The notes beneath the pieces were generated by a model. The model made no database searches. It was not told the DNA's origin and worked only from the letters and a program-made list of their open reading frames with translations. A stretch of DNA of 64,000 nt from Trematomus loennbergii (Eukaryota; Chordata; Actinopteri; Perciformes; Nototheniidae), in contig JAAOOA010000033.1 in assembly GCA_012861695.1 (NCBI GenBank), forward strand, positions 19,073,934 to 19,137,933, written 5' to 3'. Shown one piece after another: positions 38,843-50,124 of the stretch. The position numbers and the translations under genes are program-made. Positions within the stretch are counted from its first letter, which is position 1. Every line of letters begins with the position of its first letter.

Positions 38843-39344
38843 CCTATCTGATGATGCTGAGTGAGTTAGTGAGTTTGAGTTGAGCTACTTGAAAAACTAA
38901 AGTGAAACTTGATTTATTTTATTGCAGGGTCTGATTATTATATTTTTGACCCTTAAAAATACTGCTATCCTACTAAAATGCTGTACAAATCAGATGTATT
39001 ATTTAATAAAGAACCTTTTTTTCAAGTAAAAAACAAAATGAATTTCCCAAAAGAAATTCAAAAACATTCTCATTTTTTGTTTCTTTATTTTTCAATATCA
39101 CGATAAATATTGTACCGTGGACTTGTAATCGCGATATTATCGTACCGTGAGTTGTTGGTATCGTTACATCCCTAGTTACAGGTATTTATATTAAAACGTG
39201 AATTAACATTAAGTCAGAGTCCATGGATCATGAAGTTAGACACACCTGGGTTCACATATTCAGGAAATGATGTGTATATCCAGCAGAAGGCTATTCATCA
39301 TAAGGATTAACATTTTAAATGACAAATAACTTAGATATTGTGCT

Positions 39345-39720
39345 TCTATTGGCTAGTGCTCCAACACATTGTACATGATAGAAAATGTCCCGCCCATTAG
39401 CCTAAGTGGTTGACCAATCACAACAGAGCCGACCGGCTAACCAGTCAGCTCTGCTGCAGCACAGGCAGTATGAGAAGAGTAAAGCACGTTTTGAACATTA
39501 AAGCACAAAAAACAAATATGAACCTTCAAAATAGTATAATAGGGCCCCATTAAAACCTGTACACATGTCACAGAAGAGGCACACAAAACAAATATGAACC
39601 TAAAAATGTGTATAATAGGGCCCCATTAAAGCCTGTAAACATGTCACAGAAGAAGCACAAAAAACAAATATGAACCTAACAATTAGTATAATAGGGCCCC
39701 TTTAAACCATGTTGCCAATC
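39345..39720 (-). repeat. R1-family dispersed repeat, copy c, with internal tandem units
   Basis: Shares GCTGCAGCACAGGCAGTATG, TTAGCCTA, GACCAATCACAACAGAGCC (reverse of the 55.8 kb copy) and the end ATAGGGCCCCTTTAA. It is reversed relative to copies a and d. The right end, read on the minus strand, is TTAAAGGGGCCCTAT, a plausible terminal repeat. Confidence 0.6.
39503..39706. repeat. Three tandem units of about 76 bp
   Basis: Units begin at 39503, 39579 and 39655, each with GCAC, AACAAATATGAACC and TATAATAGGGCCCC. Between units lies TGT(A/T)(C/A)ACATGTCACAGAAGA or a close match. The third unit is incomplete. Confidence 0.85.
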
Positions 39721-42700
39721 AACTCCAAGTAACATTGGTAGCAGAGCAGTAGAATAGTTCCTTCAGTAATTGTATCAAAAACCATCTCCTATTTATTGTA
39801 AGTTCCTGCTATTTTTCTACCATTGTGAACTGAAATCCCATTAAAACATGAATAAGAAAACCCATTTTATCATTAGAAGTCGGATATAGGAGACAATACT
39901 TGCAAACACAGCAGATAATACTAAGAGTTTTCCAACCACTCTCTGTAACAGAGGAAGTATTGATCCAAAATGCTCCCAATAAAATAAAACCTCTAACTAG
40001 ACGGGATGATCAACATGGTGAGGGCAAGAGAGACAGCAGAGAGGCAAATGACTTCAATTAACTGCCTTGCCCTAATGAGAGAACCATCCTTTGAACTCGG
40101 ACATAAGGATTGATTCCAGTTGCACCTCACTCTTGAATGATTAGGATTGGCCCTCAGAGATTGCTCGGCCCAGCTTCAGTGTGGCAGGACTGACAGGCGT
40201 AGATAACAGGCTAAGACCATGCACAGGAGGGAGTGTTCTACCCTTCAGTATATGGAGCATAATTAGCATACACGTCTGTTGCTATCTGGAGAGTCTTTAC
40301 ACCCGGGGACCTGCAGAAAGCTGTGGCAAGATGTTATTTTCCGACTTAAAAAAACAACAAAACTTGAAGAATGTGTCAGCGAAGTGTGATACCACTGGGC
40401 TTATGCTGATGATTTCAGTGCTCAAGAACATATATATATAGTATGCAACTTGTTACATTTGGTCCGCTTGTTGTTTGGAACAGATGTAATTTGCACTGTG
40501 GTGTGAAATGACATGTTGATTAACGTTTCAACATAAGGATAAAGAGTGTCTCCAGTAAAGTATTTTTCTTTATCGGACTCAAATGCACTAACAAATACAA
40601 GTTCCTCAGTCATGCAGTTTAGCTTTGATTATTTGCAAGTAACTGAAATCATAAGCTTGAACTCTCATGTTCAGTATTTTTGGACTGGTAGCTAGAAATG
40701 TGCAAGTTTCTAGCTTTGGCTTGTACAATAATCAACATTTAAAACAAATAAACTAGCCTAATTTACAATATTTCCATAACTTGAAACTACAATACAATGT
40801 TGATTGATATTGACTGGGATTGTTCTGACTAACTACTGTAGTTGATCCAAATAATGGAGGTGCCTGTCTTTGAACAGTTGTTACTACTCTCCATTTGTTA
40901 TCTGTTGAAGTACCACGAAAAGTAGTCACCACTATAAAAAAGACCTTTCATTCAATGATAGTGTGGTTACAGAGTAATGTTCTTTTTGCATTAAATCATT
41001 ACCTAACACGCATTGAACATTGGTGGCTGCCAATCAAAAATAACGAGGAGAGATAAAAGGTATAGAGATTTGTTCAAGTCAGAGCTTGACATATCCTAAA
41101 CCAAGGCCAAAGTCTCCAACTCCAAAGCATTCTGAATAGTAGTTAAAAGAACATTTTAACCATAGCCAAAGACCCTTAATACAATTTTTTAATAATGTAA
41201 CAATCTATTGATTTAATGGCAAATAACCCGTGACAAAATGTCTCCCGATGAATGAACTGTACCTGAACTTTCTGTGCAGCTCGCCCTAACTGCCAGCTAT
41301 GAGCCCTCGTGATATCATCAACATGCCCGGCAATGCTGACTTGCTCTTTGATGTAGAGTAAAATAATTAAAGGGATGCTGGTGATCTATATACGTATTAA
41401 AAAGTGATGGTCTCTCCCTATCGATCACGACCACATGACATTCTGATGAAAAGCCTGTGGTTCACAATGATCTGTTCTCAATGTTCCTCCGGCGCATATG
41501 CATTCTGCGAGTGGCACATGGACAATTCCGTCTTTTATGTAAAAAATAAAAATAAAACCAGTAACTCCTTTAGGTAAAGCTGTGTGGAGGCTCAGCTCCC
41601 TGATGGCATTGCCTTTAGCTGAGATATTATATCACCACACACCCCATCCTCCTTACCTTCTGCCAGGCAGATTAGTGCTTTTATCAATAAGCAGCTTAGC
41701 ACCAAAGTGTCCCTCAATAATATGCCATGCTATTTTTTCTCCTGCTGCTTTAACTCCAGGGCCTCTCTTCCCCTGTCTTTTGCTCCTGCACATTTCACTG
41801 TTTTCACCCCCCAAAAATTCTCCACTTTCTTTAAGTCTGGGTATTAACCTCTGACTAAGAGACACAGTGATACATAATGTATTCTTCTCTTCAGGTCACA
41901 TTAGGAACCTAGACAGGGCCCAGGAGGACCAGAGTGCAGCATCCCCATCAGACATACTACCCCATTAGAAGCCTGCATAGCCCCATAAAAGCCATTAAGG
42001 TCCATTAGGGAAGTGCTCTGGCCCTCAGACACCTTTAAGGCCGGTTGGCCACAAAGGTGCACAGTTACAGATGGTGTAAACTTATTTGATTTGTCATTCA
42101 GAGCCATGTGTCAACATAATGCACCACAAGAAGCATCAGTCTGGGTGTCAAGCATGTTTGCTACGTGGTTGCAAAATTAATGTAATTGCAAAAGTCATAT
42201 GTCAGTGTCAATTATCTACAAATTCCAACACGGCCTCATAACAGAACAACGGCATAAATGGATTGCCAGTGAAGGCCAAGAAATACAAATAAATAATCCT
42301 TCTAATTAGCATTATAAAAGGTTGCACGCAGTTTATACATGCAAACGTTATTCATTTGGCCGTTCCATGTAGCAGCAATTGGGTAGGTTTAGGCAGCAAA
42401 CTTGCTTAAGGACATTTTTGTGGTTTGGTTACTAAGAACGGGACAAAATAACACTTGTGACTTACTGTATAGTGTAGTTACATGCTCGCATAGTAATGAA
42501 AAACCAGCCCATATTGTAACATGAGCACAATAAACATGGATTGACATAAGTGTTATTTAGGTTCTCAGAAAGTCCCTTGGTCCTTTCATCATTACTACAA
42601 CAGCTTAAGGTCGCTGTTGAGGAACAGACACAATATGGGTCGTAATAAGCTGGTTTTAAATGAAACTACAAATCTTTCCCAAATGTAGTGATGACTGGTA

Positions 42701-44699
42701 ACATTTCTTCTGGTTTTTGTATAATATTTATTGTTAGAAAACCAGCTCACAATGCAACATGTGCACTAAAACAAAATTGACATAAGCGTTATTGTGCTCA
42801 AACAGATTCCAGCTGAGATTTTCCCCTCAGTGTTTTGTGGCTGCCTGAACAGGCTCTTCAGCAAATGGCAGCTCTTTCACGCTCCTTCGATTGGAACAAT
42901 TGCGTACAGCTGAGAGGTCTCAGCGTTCTCCCTCTCATGTGATCAGAGCACTGCCTATTACGTTTGATGAGCCTGACCCAAATCTTCCAGTGGCAGACAC
43001 ATTTCTCACAGCGAAGGTTTGAAATTCTAAATCCTAGATCAAGTCAGAGGTGAATCCTTGACTTGGCCATAATTGCGGTGCATTGATGTTCCTACCATTT
43101 TGCGGGACATTTTCCTGATGTTTAAAACCGGGGCGACACATTTTTAGTGGTTGACATGTTTACGAAAGCAACACAAGGTGTCAAGCAACACGCCCCGTCA
43201 AAGCAAGAGCTTGCCACACATCATTTTTGGGAGCACTGCCTAATGAGAGGTTTTTAATTAGCTGTGGGGAGGCATTTCTCCTTGAGACAAACTGTGTTCA
43301 TTTGTTAGTTAATTTATGTGTTCCATGCCCTTTATTCTGACAAGTTAACAGCATCAAGTGGGGATCTCAAATGTTCCTTTTTTAAATATCACTCACAAGT
43401 GCATGTTGTTGTTGTATTGCTTTAAGACAACTACTTGATTAAATGCATTCTTTTGAATTATATGTATGTACTTTAAACACATGATAGAAGACTCGACTAG
43501 AACGTTTTTCTTTTTGCCAATTGGCACTTCTATTGCTTTGGTTTTTCATTTTTTGACAGTGCCTCTGAACAATTGAGATATTGTTATGTAGGATTAAGCT
43601 CTATACTGAGGACAAGATGTTATACATTTTATAAAGTCGGCCACAAACGATATTTAAAGATATGCTAAGTATTTATTTCAACTGAAACGTTATTTTAATA
43701 AAAACTAGGATACATTTCCTAAGAAAAGAAAGCTCTTGAAACACATTGACTGAAGTGTGGCAGGTAGGTACACATTCCTCTTTTCACATTCCAACTGGAT
43801 ATGCTCTCAATATTTTTCATTCTTAATTTGTTTTTCCTTTTCATATACCCACAATGTATCTTTGTCATTGCAGACACATTTTGTTTTACAGCTCTTCAAC
43901 CCTTTTAACCCATGAATATTTCTATACATTCAAAGTATTATGAATCTGCAATATGATATTAATGCAATATCATATTTATTTCACAGCATCTATCTTATAA
44001 TTTGTAACACAGAGTTCTTTGGCCAATGATCTGCTCTGAGCCCCAGTGTGTTTGTGTGTGTCATAATAAAGAGGAATGGCTCAGAGAAAAGTGTGATGAC
44101 AGGTTTGACTTTTTACCAACATCTAATTCAAAAAGCAGAGTAATTAGTGTTATGAATAAGACTTTGACATGTATTGTTAGTTAGTGAAAGCCCCTTGAGT
44201 GGTACTAACACCATTAACATTTCTGATTGGAAGACCTTCTGCCTTTTAACGGCAGAGAGAAAAGACAGAGTAAGAAAAGAAAAACTGTGAATTTTGAATG
44301 TGATTCAAAAGACTGCAAAAAAGGTTTTACTTCATCAGCCAACATTTCTAATTCACATTTAGGGCACAACGTTTTGACACTTGACGCTTTAAGCAATAAC
44401 TCTTATTTTGGTTGCAGATACAACTTTAAGTAGTTCACTTACCACTGCCAGAGAATCACCTGTGCAGATTCTCACACTACAGCGTCCCACCTGTGAACAG
44501 ATAAGTGTGACTTCCATGTATTTCTAACAGAGGAAGCTCTTTAATTGTGTTACCTTAGCTTAGCAAAATCATCGGAAGCAGCGAAAAAAACAACCCACAG
44601 ATGTGCGAATTTTCACATCTAGAAAAAAAAAAATAATTACAAAAATATTAAAATGTATTTTTTTTTTTTTTTTATTATGCCTAATTTTCTGCCCTTGAT
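39721..44699. other. Non-coding, probably intronic; no gene recognised
   Basis: About 5 kb. A short (TA)n tract lies near 40429-40440. The segment near 41890 has an acceptor-like CTTCTCTTCAG followed by a short open frame, but gives no pcdh1 match. No exon is supported. Confidence 0.4.
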
Positions 44700-45390
44700 G
44701 TAATACATTTACATTAATAATTGATAAAGTAAACACCCTTTGCACCCCGGGCCGGCAACATTTTGCATTTGCCCTGTACGATGGGCGCTGTAAGTGATGA
44801 AAGTGGGGGATGTTGACTTATCAGGCGCCCGCAGCTCACAGCCAAAGTGCGAGCGAGCCTCCGAGCGAGCAAGAGCGAGAGAGAGAGGGCGCGCATCGGT
44901 ACCGCGGATTGTTGTTGGATTGAGGCTGTTAACTACAGCTCAGTGAGGTAAAGGACTCTGAGGGTTTAGATAGTTCACTTTAGTCTAAGTTATCTCAGGG
45001 GTTTGGTCAAATTTATGTAAACAAATATTTCCAAGGCACTCCTTTATAATTATTAGGATAAATAACAACAGGTTTGAAATCATTCCAATGTATACTATAG
45101 GACAGTAAACCAAAAATATTGTTTAAAACTGGAGATATTAAAAAAAATGCATAAATATATAAATGTTAACTAGGTAAAATAAGATATAAATGAACAACAA
45201 AAATAAAATAAGTTACATTTATTTGTTATTGGCTATGGTAGGTTATTGGTTATGTTCACATACTTATTTGATTATTAAAATGTAAACCGATCTTTTTCAT
45301 ATGGGTGTTCGAGTTGTACCCCCTAGATCTAGTCTCTAGTAATTCTGCTCAAAGTGCACCAGATTGAAGCATTTTACTTTAAAATGTTAA
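44700..45390 (-). repeat. Truncated relative of the 9.5 kb hAT-type element
   Basis: Reverse-strand blocks match the 9466-10482 element in the same order: ATCTGGTGCACTTTGAG (45345-45365 here, about 9730 there), then GACCAAAC, then CTGAGATAACTTAGACTAAA (about 44985 here, about 10000 there), then CAGAGTCCTTTA. The terminal CAGGGGCGTCG ends are not seen, so borders are approximate. Confidence 0.5.
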
Positions 45391-48300
45391 CACAAATCTT
45401 TAACCATATTCCTTATTATTAATTTGTTCTCATTGACATTGATGTGTTCATTTTAACACATAGTATCGATAGTCATTTTTACGAAAGAAAAGTCAACAAA
45501 AAATGAGGGAATGTATAGCTTGTATGCTATAAGGCCAAGAGGGAAACAGCTCTGGTAAAAAGTTAGACTCCAAAGTAAAGAATGATATCCCTATGACCAT
45601 TCTCTTCGTTTGGAAACTGAATTGCTTGTCAGGTAACTGCATGAGCAGCAAAAACATCTCGTATTTTTGTTCAGTAATTGCAGACTTACCTACAAAGTGC
45701 AGACAATTCAGGTTAATTACACCTGGTGACGGATGCATCTGCGCATTACCCACCGGGGGCTGAACATGCGATATGATTGCCAAACGCGTCGCGCTTCCAG
45801 AGGCAATGAAAGTGTTTTTTAACCTCCAGCTGAGAGATTTTTTACAGTGAAAGCACTGCCATAGCGCTCATTACGGGGCTCAGGTTGGCTCAGCCAATAA
45901 AAGTTTGTCCAATTCTGCCTGTGATGCATCCAGGAGTGCAATATCAGCATGCCGGCTCCGCTACATCGCAGGAGGTACATGTAGAGAAAAGAAGGGCCAT
46001 GGTCAAACTGAGCTATGAGCAGCTGTTCTGTATTCCTGTGAAATTCAAAATCAACATTAATCTTCTATTAAGAATGTGAGCTTTGGAAAAGACGATTGCG
46101 CGGGTTATTAATTTAGCTTCCAAAGGAAACGCTAATACCGTGGAGACATGCCTTTGGATAGATGATTTTACTCCAGGCTATAGGTTGCTACTGTTACTGG
46201 GACATACATTTGATTAGGCTCACTGAGCATGTCCACGCAGGCAGACACAATGGTGTGTGTGTGTGGAGCGCAGCGTGGCATGGGTTGCCTCCTCATCTCC
46301 AGCGACTGGAGCGGGGGCAGGTGTGGCGGAGGTTGGAGGATAGATGCTGATGGGGGGTTGGCTGGAGAATGGGGAGGATCGGGGGCTGGGTTGCAGGCCA
46401 GTTCTCGTCCTTGCAGTTATGAAGGAGAAACAAACTGATCTGACAGTGACAAATGAACCGTCTCCTCTTCCCCAACTGCCAGTTTTGTTTCTCAAACTCC
46501 TTTCTCGTCCTCCGACTCTTCCCCATACCCTCCCACCATTAACTCTCCCTGCCCTCAAACCCTATCGTCTTTGTTCTCACCCACCAAGCTCTTTTTTCCC
46601 CTGTCCTACATTTTTTGCTCTCCTTTTATTTTCCCTGTGATGCTCCTTCACTTCTTCCCACTTTCACCTTCCACTATTCTCTTTGTTGCTTCTGAAGAGG
46701 TCCTGCTACATTCTATCATATCGCTGTTTTTAGTGGATTATTTAGTCGTCAATATATCCAGCAGACAATAATTACGTCCCCGCTTCTGTTTCATGTCACT
46801 GATGCGACTAACATGGCATTTAAATGCTATAAATTGCCTTGCATGTATCAACATTTTATTGCTTTTGAGGGGAAATTGTCATAGCCGGATGCCATTAAGC
46901 AGGAGACACTGAAGTAGCACGAAGGATAGCTCAGCAGTGATTATTGTTGAAGTTTAATGACTGTCTCGCTCCTGTAATAGACCTTCTGGGGTGTTGGAAT
47001 GAGATGCCAAGCAGAGAAGACAATTAATTGCTCGGCTTCCTTTTGTCCCCGCCCCCATTCCCCTGTGTATTGGACTGAAACCTGATAAGATAAAGGCTTA
47101 GGGCCACCCTAATACCTTAAGAGACTCTTGTGATCATGCTTTCATTGTGGCCGCATTGTGTGAGTTAAGTTGCCTTGCGTTGGTTTTTCAGGTGTAGCCT
47201 TCTTTTCATTGATAACAAGCAGAGTCTAAGCATGTCTAAGATGTTATTTGCTTAAGCCCAATTTACTAATATAATACACTGTAATATGACTGGTTGGTTT
47301 TGTGTTTTTGCTGCTTTCCCTTCAGTCCCTGACATAGTCTGTTCTGATATAAATGTAGGAAGTAAGTAGAAGAGGAATGTATCTTGCCTTCCTTGTGCAA
47401 TCTTTAGATATGTCAGTGGCAGGTTGTCAGCATGTTGTAACCAAATGGCAGGCAAAGCAACCACTTTGGACCTATTTATCTTCATTTTCCTCAGAAACGG
47501 CTCAAATTAAGTGTTTAAGTGCATCATTTCGCTCAGTTTTCTAAAAGAAACAAATCAATCAGTGCTATCTGATTTACGGTGCACTGCCCCTTGAGCTTAT
47601 CAGTTTAAATAAAAATGCAAAACACATACCCTCAAGTGTAGTCAAAAGCTGATCCATAACGAAACACGTCTCCGAAAGTATAAGAGACACATCATTAATT
47701 AGGAGTTTCTCTTAAAGGCAAGCTTACATTCACGGCTATGAACAAAGTCGGTGTAGTTTTAACGCCGCAGCTCAACTCACATTCTCATTAAATGTCTTTG
47801 TGTTTCAGCTAAGACACATTTTCATCACACAAAAGAGCTAAGAGCAATTTTACACCAAGGAGTTGCTACAAAATTGCACGAACATACACACAGTTAAATG
47901 GTGGAGTAAACATATTCCGTGAAAAAAGAAAGCCACAGTGCACACTCTTGTTTTTGAGCATTAAAAATGCATTGGTGTTCTAAATCATTATAATGCAAAT
48001 TCTCAGTCTGTAAAGCAGCAGTACACTGCGCACATTAGATGAGTGCAAATCCATCAGGCAGAGCTAAAAAATACTGTGTACCGAATGTAATTGGAATAAC
48101 AAATAGTAGGCTGTATTATTCAACATATGGTCAATACCGTACAGATTGGAGTCGGGAGTGAAATAAAAGCAAAATGTGCACGTTCACCGTGGCGTTTCCT
48201 TTGGGCAGGCACAATATGCAGCGCCATTAAGAGAACAGTTCGCCACGGGTAATGGAAAAGGTGATGAATTATACAATCTCAAATAAATACTGTCAATCAG

Positions 48301-49918
48301 TTGGAGGTAAAGATTAATCGCTGACACCGCCAGCCTTAATGCCTTTATAAAATGTCTATATTGTGTTTACATATTTATACAATTGCAGCACATTTTACTG
48401 GAGAAAATCTGGCAAACATTGATTAAAAAAATCTTATTTCTGTCTTCTCTTCCTCTCCGCTAAGTGCCAGTACAAACAAAGCACTTAGACTGAGGACTAA
48501 AGCATGGCAGTGTGGAATTTCAGCTCTCAACATAATGACTCTCGGAGGCTGCGGCAGCTCATAGAGAGAAGGGCTGTTTCTGGTTTGCAGTCATACGAAA
48601 TGTCATCTGGAATTGACAAGATATGAAGAAGCAATCCCCTCCGAGGCCTCCACTGAACCGCACTTTTTCTTATATTGTTCTCTTGTTATAATCAAGCCCT
48701 TACGGGTGACCCGTGTCAATGTGTGATAAACTAATTATTTGCCGCAAGAATTACTGTGGGCTCTGCTGTCTCGGGGTCATAATAACTGGCAGCGTTCTTA
48801 AACTATAACAATTATTATGCTATTTTAATGGCAAGAATTTGCACTTTTGATGAAATAAAGCCACACAAACGCTATACTTTTATTTATTTATTTTACTCCC
48901 TCGGGAGAGAACTTATAGGGCCCCTTTAACAAATAAAAATGTCAGCATGAAACTTTTTTTCACTTACAGACACTTCTCCCAAGACCTCTGCACATGTATT
49001 ATTTATTTGTACACATCTGGCTTGGATGTGTCTTTTTTTTTGGTTCACCCCTTAGGCGCTCCGGAGAAACAAAACAAAACACAAAGTAGAGTAAAAAGAC
49101 CCTAAACTTTTGCTACATTCTGTACTTTGGAGTTAGTTTTCCAGCCCCCTTTAAAACAGAAAAAGGATCAGCAGCTTTCACTTGTCCATTTAATTTCTAA
49201 CTTTATATCATCCCCTTTGTTACTGCAGGTTAGCTACAGTAGTTCAATCTAATTAGAGCTGGCTAACAACCAGAATAGTTAAACATTCCTTTTTTTTCCC
49301 GCCTTTGAAGTCTTGCTCACAGTTGCGCTTTCCATTTGAGCTTGAGCCCTGATGTCCTGATCAGATATAAGCATTAATCAGATTTCTTTGATAAACGCAT
49401 CAATAGCATTCTCTTCATGGTTCATGGACCAGAGATCAATAGTTTGCACTGTACCATATCTTTCTTTGTTTTTTAAAAATAATTCATACTGCTGCAAGTG
49501 CTCACAAACCACAATGCCTCTATATAGCAAATCATAATAAAGGAGGCCAGCTAAGGCTGCTGGGTTACATCTGTGGAGAGGTTGGGTGGCACAGCTGGAG
49601 TGACTTTGTCTCAAAGTCTTATTTTGCCCAGCACATTGGTATTTCCATGGTTGCACAGTTTGAGCTCCAGGGCATCCCACAGTAGGGCGATTGTCCGGCT
49701 TCCACTAAACAATATGCAGCTGCAGTCACTGTGGCGGAATGAAATATACATTTGTGAACAATACTGTTGTCATCCTATAAATATGCATCTTGTATTGTCA
49801 AATTGAGATTCTAATCACATTTCAAGCCTATGTGTTCTTTTTTGTATGTGTGTGGCAAGTGGTTAACATGATAAAGCGTACTATTCCTGTCTTTTGACTT
49901 CAGAACTGCATCTTCATT
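45391..49918. other. Non-coding, probably intronic; no gene recognised
   Basis: Contains a G-rich block at 46300-46400 followed by a pyrimidine-rich block at 46455-46690. At 48910-48930 lies a short R1-end-like ATAGGGCCCCTTTAAC. ORFs over the G-rich block are compositional artefacts. Confidence 0.4.
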
Positions 49919-50124
49919 TATTCATTACATTACATGTCACTTGTTAGACGCTTTTATCCAAGCGACTTACATACTCAATACCGTGAGCAATCCCCACAGG
50001 AGCAATTTGGGGTGAAGTGTCTTGCCCAGGGACACAACGACATGCTGACTGCAGTGGGGTTTGACCCCCTGATCCGAACACCAACGCACAACCACTGCAC
50101 CACACGTCTCCTCATCTTAAGTTC
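49919..50124 (+). repeat. SINE-like teleost repeat
   Basis: Shows the familiar order CATTACATTACATGTCACTTG, GACGCTTTTATCCAAGCGAC, AGGAGCAATTTGGGGTGAAG, TTGCCCAGGGACACAACG and GGGGTTTGACCCCCTGATCC or near matches, ending ACCACTGCACCAC. I recognise this as a widespread fish dispersed repeat with a tRNA-like promoter feel. Exact family not assigned. The ORF across it is not a gene. Confidence 0.7.

Larger units (their letters stand above)
38338..39174 (+). mobile_element. hAT deletion derivative keeping the transposase C-terminus
   Basis: The element begins TAGGGATGTAACGATA and ends TATCGTTACATCCCTA, inverted terminal repeats with few mismatches. A perfect 8 bp target duplication GTTACAGG lies at 38330-38337 and 39175-39182. 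The 837 bp element keeps a coding remnant at 38633-38842 and lacks the BED finger and catalytic core, so it cannot mobilise itself. An R2 repeat is inserted in it at about 38427-38530. Confidence 0.92.

Noticed and set aside
41880..41970. Acceptor-like CTTCTCTTCAG followed by a short open frame, considered as a terminal pcdh1 exon
   Set aside because: In the required phase it gives Val-Thr-Leu-Gly-Thr-stop, with no similarity to a protocadherin tail.
44227..44433. ORF with a C...C...F...H spacing reminiscent of a C2H2 finger
   Set aside because: A single degenerate resemblance, in AT-rich DNA, with no linker or second finger and no exon signals.
46220..46558. 112-codon minus-strand ORF rich in Arg, Gly, Ser and Pro
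   Set aside because: Composition follows the G-rich and C-rich DNA, and overlapping ORFs on the other strand are equally long. No motif.
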